From the NCBI GenBank assembly GCA_004794785.1, contig SJOL01007385.1, positions 189,133-253,132 on the forward strand: a DNA stretch of 64,000 nucleotides. Reading direction: 5' to 3'. Below are positions 34,413-46,300 of this stretch, in pieces. The translations under genes and the position numbers were made by a program. Position 1 is the stretch's first letter; each line of letters starts with the position of its first letter. Origin of the DNA: Opisthorchis felineus (lineage: Eukaryota; Platyhelminthes; Trematoda; Opisthorchiida; Opisthorchiidae). The notes beneath the pieces are model-generated. The model did not search any database, was not told the origin of the DNA, and saw only the letters and a program-made list of their open reading frames with translations.

Positions 34413-36335
34413 CTAAACGCCGCGTACCTTTCGCCAACAATCGGTCGGAATAAAAAACAAGGTTTCATTGTATGGACGGGGTTGTGCATGCTTAGTATAT
34501 GTTTCAGTCACCTCAACCTGATCTGCTGCTCTATTGAATCGGATCCCTTTCCCAGTACCACTTACGGACCATTTTATGGCATACTCGCCGCACTCAGCTA
34601 ACTCTTGCCATGCTAGGATACACCGGTGACCAAACATCTGATGAATCCCAAGGTCCACGCTTGGAGGAGGCCAAGTCTCACAACCGTACAGTAAGACTGC
34701 TCTTACAGTCACCTTGCACACACAGCACTTTAGCTTCAGGGAAATTCGGTTCTGACGCCATAAATGACGCGAGTTGGTGAGCGCTGCTCCTACCTTGAGT
34801 ATCTGCGCATTATCTTCATCTGCCACAGTATCAGTACGGCTTATGCAGTTTCGGAGATATGTGAACCAGTCAACAAAATCAAGCTATTCGTTAAGGAGTT
34901 TCATAGAAGTACAAGGGGGTGGGAAACCTTGAAGTAAGACTGCACGTTGGCCCCAAAAAGCCTCCCGAAACACGGGTTCACTTCTGGTATTCTGCTTAAA
35001 GTGCTTCGCGTGTACAAGCAATCCTCAGACAACATAACGATGTCATTCGCACAATCCAAGTCCATTAATCGCTCTCCTGATGTGATTTTGACACCTATAT
35101 TCGTGATCCCCTGGAGTGTGCACTCAATGATAACGTTGATAACAAAACTGAACAAAAAGTAGAGGGGAGCCAACCCGCACAAACTCCACTATTCGTGAGG
35201 AAGCTTCAGGACAGTTCATTGAACATCTTACCCCAACCGGAAGTATAGGAATTAGGGGCAAGGAGAATGTTTACAAACTTCAGTGGTAACCCATTCTGGC
35301 CAAGAATATTTAGGAGAGCTAATCTATTCACACAATCGAGTGCACCTTGAAAGTCGAGGACAGCCGTGATTGTTGGTCGACGGTATACGTGGCCCTGCTC
35401 GGGCATCTGACTTAATGTAAAGATATGACCAGTGCACCCTCTACTAGGTCGAAATCCTGCTCGGTGCTCTCGGAGTTGCGCCTCACGTGTCGAGGGTAGG
35501 CGTCACATGCTAAGGGAATCCAGTATGTGTTGTGACAGGCGTCATACCCCTTTGGTTCGAACTGTCGGTTCGGATACCTTTTTTGAACAGAGGTACGATC
35601 GACATGTGAATTGAAATCTCCTGCTACTTTAGCTGTATCCGAGCTCTTAGGTGGACAAGAGGGTAGAATGTCTTTCAATAAGTCAGAACTACATTGTTTG
35701 TGCATACATTGACAAAACAAGCAAACGGCGTTCAGTACTTCGACCAGTGCTAGTTTTTATCAAAGTCAGACAGCGCAAATTATTTGCAAGTATCTAGCCG
35801 AACAATGAAGCCTCAGCTCGCGAACTGAGGGCTATAGCAACTCCCCATAACCTGCTGCAGCAGCTGCAAGGTCATCTGGATTTCTTAGTGTTCAGCATCT
35901 ATATGGATAGGATGCCTCAAGAGCAGATAATCTGTATTTGAATCCTGTATTCTAGTTTCAGAGATGTCAACCGACAAAGTACTTAGAGTATGTGCAATAG
36001 AAGCTTGTTGGTCGGTCTCCTAAGAGTTTTCACGGTGAAGGCTGCATTAAAAACAAGATAGCGAGGCTTGAATAGGTGTCTGACTGAAGTGCCTACAGCT
36101 GGAATCAACATAAGAGTGATTGTCAAGTGAGGCAGGCCGGGAGTTGAGATAATAGTGAAGCAAATGGGAGGTGTCAGCAGTCGCCTGTTTTCGCTTATCC
36201 GTCCTGCAACGAATGTGGCGTCCCGGCTGAAGTAACCATGCGACGGCCAGTGTGGTGTGTGGGTATTTGTATCTGTAAAGTTCATGGTTTCATGTGCACT
36301 TCGATACAGCCGGGGCGCCAAAACCTAGACAGGAA
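34413..36335 (-). pseudogene. RTE-like retrotransposon copy (family B-like), internal deletion
   Basis: In minus-strand order there is a leader at 36335-36000 that resembles the leader of family B at 49.6-49.75 kb. Endonuclease remnants follow at 35970-35600 (VAGDFNSHVDR). A jump leads directly to the reverse transcriptase: GFRPSRGCT-like near 35450, TAVLDFQGALDCVNRLALLN (35370-35310), LDCANDIVML in place of the YADD block (35070-35040) and VRAVLLYGCETW (about 34710-34675). The endonuclease C-terminus and linker are missing. Inactive. Confidence 0.7.
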
Positions 36336-36339
36336 CATT

Positions 36340-38690
36340 AGGGTCCTCAATCAAAGCCTGGCTCATAAGCCTGACCGCAAGGTAGTTGGTCTAGAGCTAC
36401 CCGAGTAGCCCAAAGTTCAAGGGAAGGTTTACCACACTTGTTCCGGCGAACTGGTCGACAACTAATAAACTCACCTGAGCTATCAGTGTTCCGCGGTATC
36501 AACAGTTATTATCTTTATGGAATACGACCGCGCGAGCGAAATGGGGAAAGTGATCGGCTTCTTTCAGCTGGGTCTCAGTGCCTGTCGGTCCGAGTCATTT
36601 GGGAGATGATAGCATTCGAACACCAACTGTCCATTCTGCCAATCGTATAACGCACACCTGTGAATATCAGGTTGTAGGAAAGTCTGTGATCAGGACATGA
36701 GGTTGCTCGGGGGAGGACCCGAATGCTGTAGTTAATACAAGTGGTTCCTAGATGTGCAAACGAGATGTGTCAGTCTTAACATTCACTCGCAAATTAGCAC
36801 CGATTTGGTACATTTCAAGCGAGTAACAGTTGGCTGTCACAATTTCGGTAGCATTACATAGCAGGTTTATTTGACCATAAGTGAGAGTCTGTTTCAAGAG
36901 TGATTGTGTCTGACTGGTTGAATGGAATGACTGTCTGTCTCGGTTTCCTCTTGGGAGAGACTCGGAAGAGAGTACTTTGGCCTGTCCTTCAGGTGGATTC
37001 TTTAGAGGGAGACTACTGTGCACAGGATTAAGAAAGAAACGTAATTTCCGTCAACCAGACTGAGCTCTGTGAGCCGTACTGCAGGCCAGTGTATGATGTG
37101 CATCCTGACTGGGTAACATGTTTGTCGAGTGTCTACAGTTTTAATCCCCCGGCTGAAGTAGTACCCATGGTCAACCACCAGGTGATGTGCTCCCATCTGA
37201 CATGTGCAATACCTGGAGAGCCGCGGCAACACCTATGCAGAATGACTGTTTTGTTGCTGTACAGTACTAATTTAGCTAAATACTACCCTGTATTAAAAAA
37301 CCAGACGAAGCAGTTCTACGTTGGGTTATACAGAAATCTGAGGTGGTCATGCCCCCAAACAGACAGCCTGGCACCATCAGCACCATTGCGGTCGTCAGCC
37401 GAACACAAAAGGTGGGTATATCGCATAGCCAGGGCCCGGAATTCAACTTCATTTCCTCACGCCGAGAGTTAGTGTTCGGTCGGTGGCCACTCTCGTAAAC
37501 GTCCCAAAACACCTCCATCCCCGGGCTACCATCGGGCACATTCTGACGCCAGATTGAGCAGCAGCAAGAATGTTCTCTGTTCATAACACATAACTCCTGA
37601 CTTTTGTACACGCTTTAGGTTAGTCGCCTGAGAATTTTGGAGAAGTCGCTATGTAAACGTGCTTCTCTTTCCCCTTTTTTTTTTACTCCAACACTTCGTG
37701 GAGTTAAGTAAGACCGCCACGGGGAAGACAACCATGTGTACGCCATCACTAAGACAGAGGATACTTGAATTACAGCTTCCTTGTAGGGACAACGGTATCA
37801 CCGTAGACGATGCACTAAACATCCGTTTCTTTCGTACTTCGCCGCTGATTCGATAGACCTATCGTTTCCCAAAATATCTCTTGATCAAAAGCTCACCATA
37901 GGTTAAATGTAAGCTACGTGTTTGTGTTTACTAAGGGCTGGGTAGTGTACTTGCTGAGTCCGTCTGAGCACTTCGTCGCGTCATAGAAGGGATTAAATTA
38001 CGAATAGAAAAAATTTCAAATGCAAATGGACTATGGTATAGTCTCCTAAAGGAGTTTGGGCGACATGTGTTGTTGGTCCATACTGTGGACAGCACATCCC
38101 TCGTTATAACGGCACCCTGATCTTTCTCTACCCACGGGCTTCGATAAACCGTCTTTATACCGCATCCTCGATATGCTGTCACTCAACGGATGCCCGCTTC
38201 TAGGTACGCGACTCGGATTGACTGCGTCACAAGGATCACATCACTCTGTGTTAACGTGACCATGAGTGTGACAGCAATAACGCATACATTATCGATAATC
38301 TTGTTGAATTTGACCTGAGATTACCACAACACCGTGGTAAGTTCGGTTAACGGCTGTGATCGGTCACGTTCGACCATATCTGTGGAAACGCGGCATGGCC
38401 CCTATGAACTGAACAGTGCACGCTGTCGGCATAGACGGACCAGCTGACATTCAAGTGCACTCACTGGATGGTATCAGGAACGTCAATCCATCGATTATAT
38501 ATATATATATATATATAAAGAACTCATAGTGCATGTCGCCTGGCGATTCAGTGTTGCAGGGGTGACAACACTTCAGCTCCACCGTCACCATTTTTAACAA
38601 AGGTCAAGGCAGGCGTACGAAGATACAGCCAACAATGGTGTTACGGGTTCTGAAAGTCGTGCATACAAAACTGTAATAATAAATAGTAAT
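36340..38690. other. No confirmed gene; possible second RTE leader
   Basis: Minus-strand sequence at 37230-37030 contains YYFSRG-type sequence similar to the leader at 36240-36180. A further RTE 5' fragment is therefore possible. Other open stretches are short and unrecognised. Confidence 0.35.
38496..38517. repeat. (TA)n microsatellite
   Basis: Eleven TA units in a row. Confidence 0.95.
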
Positions 38691-38696
38691 CTCCCA

Positions 38697-38790
38697 GTTG
38701 TGGCATCCTTTCGGTGCATGGTTGCCGTGAAACTCGAAGAAAGCACAAGGACTGATACACTGCCAATCCTAGACAGGGGCAATCCACCAC
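38697..38790 (-). mobile_element. tRNA-derived SINE, truncated
   Basis: Only the body end is present on the minus strand: GGCATCCTTTCGGTGCATGG, then the CTAGACAGGGGC equivalent of CCCCTGTCTAGG. The tRNA-like head is missing. Confidence 0.65.
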
Positions 38791-38917
38791 TGTGCAGCCA
38801 ACAGTATACTATGAAGAAACAGCGCTTTTGCAATTGCTTTACAGTCAATAAGACAGACTCGACTCGATTTCAACAGTGAAATATTAAATAATAATAACAA
38901 TAAAGTTGATTTTTCAG

Positions 38918-39090
38918 CCGTAACGCCCCTCAGGTGTACAGCTGCCGTGCCACCCGAAGGAACCACGAGGAATGAGTTACTGCCAAGTTGCTCAAACCTA
39001 GACAGGAGCAGTCAAGATGTAGAGGTTGGGTTCGAACCACGGACCTTTTGGTCAGTAAGTTCGCTCCTTTTCCGGTTAGCCATTTCGAAT
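38918..39090 (-). mobile_element. tRNA-derived SINE
   Basis: A full-length diverged minus-strand copy: head complementary to CCGGTTAGCCATTTCG, B box region GGGTTCGAACCACGGACC, and a body ending at CAGCCGTAACGCCCCTCAGG. It lies about 480 bp beyond the stop codon of the formin gene. Confidence 0.8.
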
Positions 39091-39094
39091 ATTA

Positions 39095-39570
39095 CTGATG
39101 AAGTAGTGTTACATTGTTACACAATGGATTCTGTGGGGATGTTAAATAATTTTAAATGGCTCAAGGGGCTTTCGAAGTTGAGTTACACACAAACTTCTGG
39201 GGGCCGAAACTGGTTCTCCGAAAGGAAAGCTCTCCCCTTCCAGAATTATTGCCTCACCCCGGTGGCAGAGCAACGCAGGAATCTGATTAGGTATTTTTTT
39301 TTTTAATAAGGACAAAAAATAGCGGCATCGAAACTGAAAAAATGAATTGCACTATGGGCAAGGAAGATGGTCGCACAGGGTGTGTGATATACACCCACAC
39401 GCATGTAAACAAACCGGAAGTATATAAAAACAATGGAGATTAGATGGGGCGGAATACCGGGGGGAGCGGTAATTTGTTAGTGCAAGATGGAATGATAAAA
39501 AAGGATGAATATAGAAAAACGATCATGAGTGTGCAGAAACAAGTCAAAAGTTAGCTAGGATGTTTAAGCA
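39095..39570. other. 3' flank of the formin gene; nothing else seen
   Basis: Low-complexity T and A runs but no coding region. Part is presumably the formin 3' untranslated region (minus strand). No AATAAA was found immediately after the stop. Confidence 0.4.
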
Positions 39571-39573
39571 ATA

Positions 39574-40360
39574 TCAGGTAGAATGCTTTGGTGGTGCTGA
39601 ATCCGTTCTTTTCACATGCACATCGGCTCGAAGCGGCTGAGAAGTGAGACCTAAAAGTGACAAGGTGTGATCATAGGGATAAAGCAAGACCTACCAGCAA
39701 GTATGTCGTCCATAATTCCGTCCGAATCCAGTTGGCGCGTGCGGTGTTTTTTACGGCGATGCTCACGTTTGCCACCACCATGTGCATGAGGCTGAACGAA
39801 AGCAAGAGATTGTTAGCATATCCACAAGGCGAAACTACTAAAATTGGAAATAGAGAAGACGACAGCCCATCTAGCTGAGGCATACGGATTTAATAAACAG
39901 AAAACTAAGATAGCTGAAAACACCATCTGGGCCGTTTTGGAACAGCAGAAAGTATGGGGACGGACAAGACCTACTTGCGTGGACATTGGTACTTACTCGA
40001 GTTCGAAATAGCCAGAGGGTCACGTCCTCCTTAGACAGTTTGGTGAGATAAAACAAACTAAAATGAGCATACAAGTGCTGGAAAAACGGGTACGAGACAT
40101 TCACGAGCCTAAAAGCATCGGACGGTGAAATTCCTATCAGCAGCTAACCTAATCAAGAGGCCATTGCAATTGCTTGAGACCAGTAGATGCAGCGACTAGT
40201 GTGAAACGGCTTTCGTCAAACACGCGGATAAATATATAAATACAGTTACCTCATTTCGACGACGGCGCTGTTCACGCATATGAGGTGTGTCGACTGAAGC
40301 ACCTTTTTCAGCCGCAACGCAATGATCGTGAAGGTTCTCGTCCAAATCGGAAACACAGCG
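39574..40360 (-). CDS. Formin C-terminal exons with DAD-like tail
   Basis: Four small exons (40360-40250, 40077-39997, 39791-39695, 39650-39574) have good acceptors and GTAAC/GTAAG/GTAGG donors, with phases 0-0, 0-0, 0-1 and 1-stop. They encode a charged helix ([26 protein letters not shown]), a hydrophobic 27-residue piece that could be skipped without changing frame, and a very basic stretch ([16 protein letters not shown]). [20 protein letters not shown] follows, resembling the FMNL autoregulatory motif. TGA is at 39574-39576. Confidence 0.75.
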
Positions 40361-43300
40361 CTGAAAGTGAAAACATACGCACAATGGTAACCCAAACAGA
40401 CATGCGACAAACTGGCTGAGATGAAACACCGCATGGGGTGAACGACAGTCTACCGCTAACTGTTTTCCCATCATGGATTTACAGAAATCCTGAGTGCCCA
40501 AATGCCCTCATGATGAAAACGCTGAGCTTTGAAATGGCCGTTAGGGTCATTGCTCGGGACAAGCGAATACCCATAGAAAGGGCCGCAAAAGCTAATTGGA
40601 TAATAGGGTGAAATCTGTGTGATATAAGCAATGAATCGGTTTTTACAACGCAAACAAGTCAAAGCAAAATTTAGATCAATTGCCAAAATTGCAAAGACAG
40701 TTGTTATTTTACGCATGTGGCTGCTGGTCACAGTTCCGTAACAGCCTGAATTTAATAAGGACTCAGTTTCGCACCCAAATTTGAACTACTCACTTTGTCC
40801 CCCATTCAGATGTTACTAGACGCGGTCACCGCGGTAAATCGTCCGCGGTGCTAACCCCTCAACAAAACATTCAATTAACAGTAATGAACGCTGATTTCTC
40901 GGTTTGATACTTGCTGTTGTTTGGAATCTGTCTTCGACTACATCGCCTAACGCATCTCGAGGCGGACGATAAGCCTTTCTCTGAGAGCGTCAGGCCTTAG
41001 GATGGAGAAAACCACTATGTGAATACGAGTAGTGATGCTTTTCGATACAGCTATACAACTGTTCAGTGCATTCAGACCTTGACTTTGTTGAGATCATTAG
41101 ACATTGATATCGTTTCTCCGCTCTGGAGCAACCACCCATCAGAAAAAACCAGTTTAATAACACTGCCTTCGCCTCAAAACGGACCACTTTGATTGGTCTC
41201 TTCAGCTGCTGGCTCCAGATGGAGATATAACCGTATTGCAATGGTACTCTGTGGATCGTCCACATATCGTGAGATTGAAAAGTTCAGAGAATAGCATAAA
41301 GCCTTTGCAATTCGTTCTCGGGCCACAGACACGACCGTCGCCATCTCATAGTACACAGGCGAGCACTGAATTCGGAATACAAGTTCTCGATATACCGGGA
41401 GGAAGGACAGTAACGCACACAAGCCTCTGGTGCGCGCGAGTGTCCGATGGCACTGGGAGAAAACGTGAATGTGGACCGAAATTCATTTGAGTGGTTGGGT
41501 TATAGCTACTGGAAAAGGAAGAGGGGTGCAGTTGGGATGAGCGTGTAATTGGAGTGGATTAGAAAAGGTGAACTTACCTGATTACTGCATGAGTGACTGT
41601 GAATAGCAACGAGACGAACAAGGAGGGTTTACTGAAGCATTTTCTTGGATAAACAAAGAAACTTGAAATAGTGGTCGGCTGTCAACAATAAGCGGATGTT
41701 TCGTAACTACTCATTTTAGACAGTTTTTTGAAGGTACATAGTCACCTTCTCCCATAAGACCATCCCATTTAGAGATTTATCGTTCGGGAGCATTTTTCAA
41801 TTCCTCATAATGGAAAAAACAAATGAGACCCCTCATAGAGAAAACCACCAAAAGACGCTCAACCATGTGATAGGCGGTCCGCTATCAAAACAAAACGTGT
41901 CAATAGTGGGTAACGTGCCGATAATCTTAGCTTTCTGTATGGACGGTTGTTAGGCACACTAACCACTTTTTTGGATGAACCTCAACATCGGAGAACTGAT
42001 TGTGTGCATTTCCTGTAGGGCTGTAGTTTCAGAGAAGCGTTGAAAAATCTCGACATCTCTATCCATCAAACACCAACCGTTTAAGCCACCAGTTTGCAAC
42101 AATGAAATAATGGGTCAATGGGCGAATTTCCCCGTTTCTGTGAGATTGTTATCGAGACTTATCGCGAGACAGCCTAACTACCTCTAGACGTTGAAAAAGA
42201 CCATGACCTATGACACACGCGCACCCAAACACTCATACGCAGCACCGTTGTCACAGGTTTTGTACGGACTAGAACACAAGCACCGCAGGTACAATCACCG
42301 CTGCACTGGATTTGGCTGAATAAAATAAACAGAATCTATTGGTGTGTGGTGGATGAGAGGTAAAGGCACATTCATCGGATTGCAAATGATTTGGCTGTTG
42401 ACCAAAGGAGCACATTTGCAAACCAAGAATCGGCATTCAGAACCGGGTCAGTTAAAGCACGATCCCCACAAACATCTGACGCATTGGGGAATCATCGTGG
42501 TGCGCCCAATAAACGATCTGTGCGAAACTCAAGTCTACCGTGGCCACCCATGAGAAAATCTTAAGAGCAATCGGATGTCTCAACCGATTGGTACCACATA
42601 TTTCCCTCAGAACGAGATAAGCTGCCAATCATTAGTTAAAGTGCCTGTGAAGCTGAGTTTATTCGCTTCACGTGGTACTGTAATCGGCACGTTGAGAAAA
42701 AGAGAATCTTTCAGAAGGGATAAAGACTAAGAGGTTATATAAAAATCCAAAATGTATGGCTGTGCACGTACTGATACCCTATTGATGCTACGCTTATCCA
42801 TCCAGACCTGAGCACGCGATTACCTCACGGTACGGTACCTATAGTTATTATAAGTGCAGAGTGAAGTTATCGGACAGCTTGCAGTAGAAGCAACGTTTCT
42901 ATTTCGCCAAAAAAAAACAAGTGAAGTAAATTGGAGTGGATGAAATAACCAGTTAGGTTAATCATAACTTGGCTGCAAATCCGTGGAACGCCAGTACAAA
43001 GAACCGAATACCGTTCTGTTAGAAAGATGGCTGTTTTCCATTTGAACCGGCTAAAACGGGTGGGTTTATGATATTAGTCCTAGCTGATTGATGTAGTGTC
43101 GATGGAAATAAGATATTCCTGGCCTTATCAGCCAACGGATTTCGTCGAAATGCTCCGTGTGAAAAGGTTACATTCACTCTTAAGCCTCTAAGCTTCTAAG
43201 CATCATCACAACACTTATTTTGTGGTTCTCCGTTCCCAGTGTCAACGCCCATATGGAGGGACCTGTGACCCGCTCTACTCCGCATTGCGAAGGACAGTCA

Positions 43301-46300
43301 TTTGATAGGTCAGAGTGATCCTTAAAGCTTGTTTCAGTGTTGCAGGAAGTGCGAAAAGGTCTTGATGGTCCTTGATTGGTTTATGTCATTCGAACAGCTC
43401 TGCTTATCTATTTATAAGCGACCTCTACCATGGGAATGACTTAAGAAAAAATTTTTGATCCAGATTTCTTCGCACGGTGAATCCTCCATGCTTGCAACAT
43501 CTGCTAGCAATCCGCGGAGTTGTATATGGGCAAAAATAAAATATTCACCGAAGGGTGGTTAGCAATACGACCTGAACCTTGACCTCATTGGGTGGTTCGA
43601 ACTCTGCTCAGCGGAGACACATGGGGTACGACAGGTCTGACTCCAGAACAACATCTGGGCAGTGCGCGCCTCTCTGTAGCGGAAACCGGCTGACGAGCTC
43701 AAATGACACGCCATTGTGAGGACATTAATTTTTGCCATTACCAGTGTATTTTCCTAAAAATCACTTAAGGGGCAGGAACTCTGAGGCCACAGTAACAAAC
43801 TAGGACTCAGTGCATTAACAACTGGGATCTTAAATGGCCTCGTTATAGCTTTTAGCGCAAACCAAACTGCAATCTCCATTGCCACTTTTACATGTGTGCA
43901 TATGATGAGACTGAAGAGGAAAAACAGCCCCGTTCCCAAAGGGCAACTAAGCTGCCCATGGACCACATTTAGTGCATCACAATCATTTTGAACCGTCGGA
44001 TGTCCACGAGCGGATTCGGGCTTTCTTTCGTTCAGTATTTGCATCAGTCGATACTTTCTGCAGATTTGGTCATCTTTTAAGCGAACGGATAGATTGAAAG
44101 GCTCACATCGTACGAAATTTATCACGTTCCTCAACTGAGGAACACCGAATGTTTCGCTATATCGTCTTCGCGTGAACTTAACTACAGCGATCACGTGGTA
44201 TTCCGCCATAGCCTTGAAAAAGCGCAGAAACCAACCACGGCAATCAGCCACCGTTCATTAAGGGAACAGCAGCAGTTCGTAGCCCTTCCACAGATCAATG
44301 AAAAACCGTGGGTTAAACACGCTACATAAATCTGAAGAAAAAACGATTAACTGCCAGCTCACTTCCTGCCAGGACAAACGGCACGAGGTGACATGATGCT
44401 TCAGTCAAACCAGATTTGTCACTATTTATCTAACACGGTCACCCACGTTGGTGCTTACTTCCGGTCGAAGGTGAAAGACTTGTTACACACCCAAGCAGTC
44501 AATGAAACTAATCAAGTGAAACTGCAGACCAGGCTTGTGTCTAAAAACGGACACCATTACGGACACCATTGATAGTTTTCGCATCGAGTTGAAACTGTAA
44601 GCCTTGACACAACGGTCACGTAAACATATGTGAAGAACAAGGACAGAAACTCAAGTGAAACTAAATGCTCGGCAGGAGAAATGAGCAGGATGCTTAAGTT
44701 AAATTCATATCATGACGTATGAACATTCAGCTGCATCGGACGTTATAAGTGTGAATCCAACCGATTTACACGCAATCCCATACTTGCTAATGAAACCGGG
44801 TTACAAAAATATCATAAATTCTGAAGTCAGTAAATAGAACCAGAAAAAGACAGCTGGTTTGCACTAAAGACCGACGAACACATGTCGCATGCTACTGGAC
44901 AGCTGGAGAGTTCCGCTTCAATTGTTGTAAAATTGTATAAAAACTGCCAACCGAACACAAAATATAAAAAACAGCTAACGCTGTGGACCACTAATGAGAG
45001 AATGATGATGTACTGGAAGACTATTGGAATTGGAGTGTACTTTTCACACATGACAACATTTGCCTTTTTATCTTACATCTCACCGTTTACGCCAGAATTT
45101 GAAGTTTCCTACACTGCAGCTGACTGCGCTCCGTTCGGATTGACTTAACACCATGTACACGAAAATAACAAGTGGATCTTAGGAAAACACCCACTTCGAA
45201 AGCAGTTGCAAACCGAGCCAGAGGAGCTAACCACCCGCGTTGAATGGAAGAGGATGGAGAGGGCGTCTGTAATGGTAGTTGCAAAAGCCAATGAGCGGTT
45301 GAGAAAACAACCGTGTCCACGGAATCGGCAGCTTGATGCAATTGAATCAGCTGGGTGTTGACGACATCACAGGCCAGGTGGCTATTTGTGGTGGAGCGCA
45401 GTTCGGTGTCTAGCTCTCGGAGGCGAGAATCAGACGACAAGAGTGTGTGCCATACTTTACACACCACTTCAAGCAACCCGATGCGGTCAATGATCTCCGT
45501 GATAGAAACTGAGATGAAAGAGAAAGAGAAAGTAAAGCGGGGCCACAAAGACATGACCGTAGTATGAAAAACACTGGTCAATCTCACCTGAATAGCACAT
45601 CGATGTAAAATTGACTACTTCAGTGTACATAAGTAAAGTGTATCTTTCAGACGGGCTTAGTAAACAATCAGTGGTCTGCCAAACCCTTCTGAAACGATGA
45701 CTTCACAATCGGTTCCAAACTTTTCTAAGTGACTGAAGATGTATCTTTGTTGACAAGCACACAACCTCAAAGCTCTTGACAATTATTTGAAGAAGTACCG
45801 TTACTTCCAAGGTGAGTCTCCTTGTGTGGGTTTCTACCCTCCGGCGCCCGATTTTCGTTGTGAGCCACACCAGAGACTTGTAAAGTGAGCCGCAACTATT
45901 GCAACCCACGACTCATGATGACTGAACTAAGCAGCGAACAATTAATCTTGAAAGAAACCGGACAACAAAACACCTAGCGACGAACAGTGTATTGTTGCGA
46001 AGACCTCTGTGATCAAAAAAGACTTTTCAGAGTCCTGTGCACACAAAGGCCATCTTTCACACCCACAAAGGCAAACTACGCGAACCGATGCATCCTAAAC
46101 GCTTTATTTAATACCACTCCCAAAGAAGAATGAGGTTAGGAAACGCGGATTTGATGTTGAGCCCGCAGGTGATTTCTGAACCCGGACCATTCTTGTTATT
46201 ACAACTATTTAGGTGGTTTCTCATCCTCAGATGACTATACCATGCTCCATAGCTTGAAGGCACCGAGCTGGCAGTGGATCACTCCCTTGTCTTGACAATC

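Noticed and set aside
41174..41422. Minus-strand exon-like sequence with a pyrimidine-rich acceptor
   Set aside because: No usable donor before a stop and no place in the formin domain order.
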